Source of the DNA: Parapristionchus giblindavisi
Lineage: Eukaryota > Nematoda > Chromadorea > Rhabditida > Diplogasteridae
DNA length: 64,000 nucleotides
Direction of reading: 5' to 3'
NCBI GenBank assembly: GCA_943737045.1
Contig: CALSFV010000222.1
Span: forward strand, 62,001 to 126,000
Positions 61,801-64,000 of the stretch are shown here, one piece after another; positions within the stretch are counted from its first letter, which is position 1, and each line of letters opens with the position of its first letter. Below the pieces are notes generated by a model, which was given only the letters and a program-made list of their open reading frames with translations, ran no database searches and was not told the DNA's origin. The position numbers and the translations under genes are program-made.

Positions 61801-62348
61801 CGAATTCTGAGTTAAGTCTTTCTGCCAATAATGAAAGCGTCAAAAATGGCGTTTCGAAATTTTACATCTATTGCCAAATTGGACGATGTCCGAATTGGCA
61901 TTTTCGAATTTTTCGGAAAACGCCAATTATGACATCGACAATATTGGCAAAACGGCATTTTGGGAATACTGCCAACATTGACGGATGCAAATTTGTCATC
62001 TTTCCAATCCTCTCAACTTTAGCCCCAGTAATCTAGTCTGCCAATTATGAGCCCATCATATTTGTCAGTTCACTGTTCTCACCCTCTCTGCCAACATTGC
62101 AATGTTCATTTTTGTCCAACGACTGTATTTTATCGAATGTCAATAATGAAGCTTTATAATTTGGTTAACGTTTCACATGCCAAATAAGCACTTTGCACAT
62201 TTGACAGACAGGCAGCTTCAACGAAATGCCATTAATGGAAACGTCTAAATTGTCAACACTCCCGTACCAAATCTGACGTCGTCAGATTTGGCTGAAATCA
62301 TAGATTTTTCATTCTACGCCACTTTCTTATTCTAACCCCTCTTATATC

Positions 62349-63130
62349 ATCATCAGATGGAAGAATTTCCTCAAACTTGGGAAATTAAACCAATATATTT
62401 ATCTATGTCACTTTGACAATTCGCATCATTATTGTTGTGCACAAGCCCAAAGTTATAAGTATGACCAATTGAACTATATTTGAATTCCCTCGCATGTTCC
62501 CTGATAGGAAGTTGCATGTGCACGTTTTCCATTAATTAACACCTCACCACAACAATTTACTTCGTAGAGTTGGCTATTTGGGGGGGGGGTTGCGGGCCCG
62601 CGATGGCCTTTACTCTTCATTGCTAATGATTGCAGGCCCGCAGTGCGGTGTAAAATCATTGCGGGCCCGCAAACTTGGAGGGAGGGGGAGGAGAGCGATT
62701 GCGGGCCCGCAACGTAAGGACGAAGAAAAGTGAAGAGAACAGAGAAGAACGACCTATCACAAAAACAGCCTGGTCGGAATAAGGCAGTCGTTGCGGGCCC
62801 GCAATTCCGCTCCCCTTCCCCTCCCTCCAAGTTTGCGGGCCCGCAATGATATTACACCGCACTGCGGGCCCGCAATGCGTGTGCGTTATTGCCAACTCTA
62901 TTACTCCGGGTATTGTTTGTCGATCTAGATACAAATAATACATTCAGTGTTTATAATAATACTATTAATATAATTAATAAAAAGTTCCTTTTTGATTCTC
63001 TTTATATCCTTGTGACAGGAATGATTACTGCGCTTGAACTAGTCCCTGAACTATTATCGTTAATTCTTTTGTTCTGAACAAAAATATTCTCCGCAATAAT
63101 CACTGATTTTTTCGGACGAAAGAAAATTTC
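62349..63130. other. intergenic beyond the right arm
   Basis: Apart from the GC-rich element at 62575-62900 nothing is recognised. The 3' end of the third srx gene follows at 63131 on the minus strand. Confidence 0.5.
62575..62900. mobile_element. element made of TTGCGGGCCCGCAA palindromes
   Basis: 326 bp, ends TAGAGTTGGC and GCCAACTCTA (TA duplication likely). It contains seven copies of TTGCGGGCCCGCAA, four of them perfect and three with one or two changes, arranged mirror-wise: GCAGTGCGGTGTAA in the left half, TTACACCGCACTGC in the right. Far more GC-rich than its surroundings. A truncated relative lies at 25705-25790 in an srx intron. Confidence 0.85.
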
Positions 63131-64000
63131 TCATCTTGTGTGGAAAATAACCATTAATAGTCTGAAAATAAACGATAATAACCAAGATAATAATAATATT
63201 ATTATTCATTACCCATCGAGGCAGTGACCAACATGCCACACAACAGTTGTCGACATGAAACGACCGAAATCAGTTGGCATACTTGGAGTGACAAACGTGA
63301 ACACGACCTCTGATAGAGGTATTGGTAAGCTTTGAGTGAAACTCTGCAAAAGATACATAAACTGATCGAAGAAAAGAAGAAATATTAAATACATGCTAAT
63401 TATAGTCTGCTGTCTGACAAAAAAAGAGAGAGCAGAACAGAGATATTCAAATTAGATCGGAATATGCATTTAAATGAACTATTTCAGAATTCAATAACGA
63501 GTTCATAGAATTCGTTGTAAGAAAATATCAGCTTTGTTAGCCTGTATTGCTGAAGCGCTATCTTGAAAGGTATCAAGAAGTGTCGTGCGTATAGTATAAC
63601 AGAATACCATTGCCTTTTTTCGGTGAAGTGATTAGTAAAATTCTAGAGTTTTTTTTCAATACTAGTAACATATACCTGAACGAACATACTCTGCTGTAGC
63701 CGGTTGCTTTCCAAAGTATACTTGTTGGTGATTGTTGTATGAGACATCTATTATTATTAAACGATTGTGGAAAACATTTTCTTCAAAATGCCGTAACCCC
63801 CCCTACCATATCCTATCACCCCGTATTATACAGAAATCAAATAATTTGATTCGAATCTCTTTAGGTTACCTTATTGTGATTCTTTCCTAGGACACGTAAT
63901 GTAATCAGATCGAAAGTTACTTTCAGTCCAAACAGTGCACACGGTAGGTAGAGATTAATATAACTTGTATGAGGAAGCATTGATTAATTGCAATTAATAA
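63131..64000 (-). CDS. srx-type chemoreceptor, 3' end (5' part outside window)
   Basis: Four in-phase exons on the minus strand: 63870-63963, 63676-63747, 63213-63343 and 63131-63161 (stop at 63133-63131). They encode YINLYLPCALFGLKVTFDL (TM5), the loop KYTLESNRLQQSMFVQ, the TM6 exon beginning SFTQSLPIPLSEVVF and ending TVVWHVGHCLDG, and a tail LLMVIFHTR. Exons of 94 and 131 nt match the gene at 15638-19595, to which it is most similar (e.g. DFGRFMSTTV in both). The TM1-TM4 exons must lie to the right of the window. The C-terminus stops soon after TM7, unlike the longer tail of the other minus-strand gene. Confidence 0.82.

Larger units (their letters stand above)
54916..62348. repeat. right arm of giant inverted repeat
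   Basis: Mirror of 47411-54806. The inner edge begins TGAAATTCGTGTTTT, the outer edge ends CTAACCCCTCTTATAT. It has a private 1.1-kb palindromic insertion (59129-60263) whose empty site is in the left arm at 49797-49800. The unpaired spacer is 54807-54915. Confidence 0.9.

Overview
The window looks like a repeat-rich stretch of a rhabditid (Caenorhabditis-like) nematode chromosome. The signs are nematode-only chemoreceptor families (srx and str types), many short exons with pyrimidine-rich TTTCAG-type acceptors, introns that are often only 45-60 nt, a chitin synthase, an intact tRNA-Pro pair, and a few copies of the nematode telomere hexamer TTAGGC inside a repeat. There are no operons of bacterial type. 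The ORFs that run without a break are mostly exons plus intron read-through, or repeats, so genes were rebuilt here exon by exon, requiring splice sites and reading phase to agree.

Layout. 1-11,884 (minus): the 5' half of a chitin synthase gene, 26 exons with matching phases, running off the left edge before the catalytic core is complete. 11,885-15,637: GA-rich sequence, a hairpin MITE and two identical, oppositely oriented tRNA-Pro(UGG) genes. 15,638-19,595 (minus): an srx-type chemoreceptor gene with a decayed mariner in one intron. 19,596-24,389: gene-poor, dispersed repeats. 24,390-26,273 (plus): a second srx-type gene. 28,827-31,313 (plus): a complete ten-exon str-type chemoreceptor gene, about 347 residues. 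31,314-44,192: a transposon-rich desert with large inverted-repeat elements, two non-autonomous hAT elements with exact 8-bp target duplications, and a Harbinger-like MITE split by one of them. 44,193-45,004 (plus): a small three-exon gene of unknown function whose stop codon lies on the TTAA target of a 2.2-kb palindromic element. 47,411-62,348: a giant inverted repeat. 63,131-64,000 (minus): the 3' end of a third srx-type gene, running off the right edge.

The most unusual object is the giant inverted repeat. It has two arms of about 7.4 kb around a spacer of about 110 bp. Each arm carries a divergently transcribed copy of a fragment of a polypeptide GalNAc-transferase gene (the end of the catalytic region plus the start of the ricin-like domain, without the catalytic core). 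Near each outer end is a tandem array of about 39-bp units that are themselves palindromes (18 copies left, 11 right). Each arm also has a private transposon insertion whose empty site is preserved in the other arm, so the arms have separate histories. The arrangement resembles a very large foldback element that carries a gene fragment, although head-to-head misassembly of two haplotypes remains possible.

The chemoreceptor genes probably encode odorant or pheromone receptors of sensory neurons. The chitin synthase would make eggshell or pharyngeal chitin. No functional coupling between neighbours is visible.
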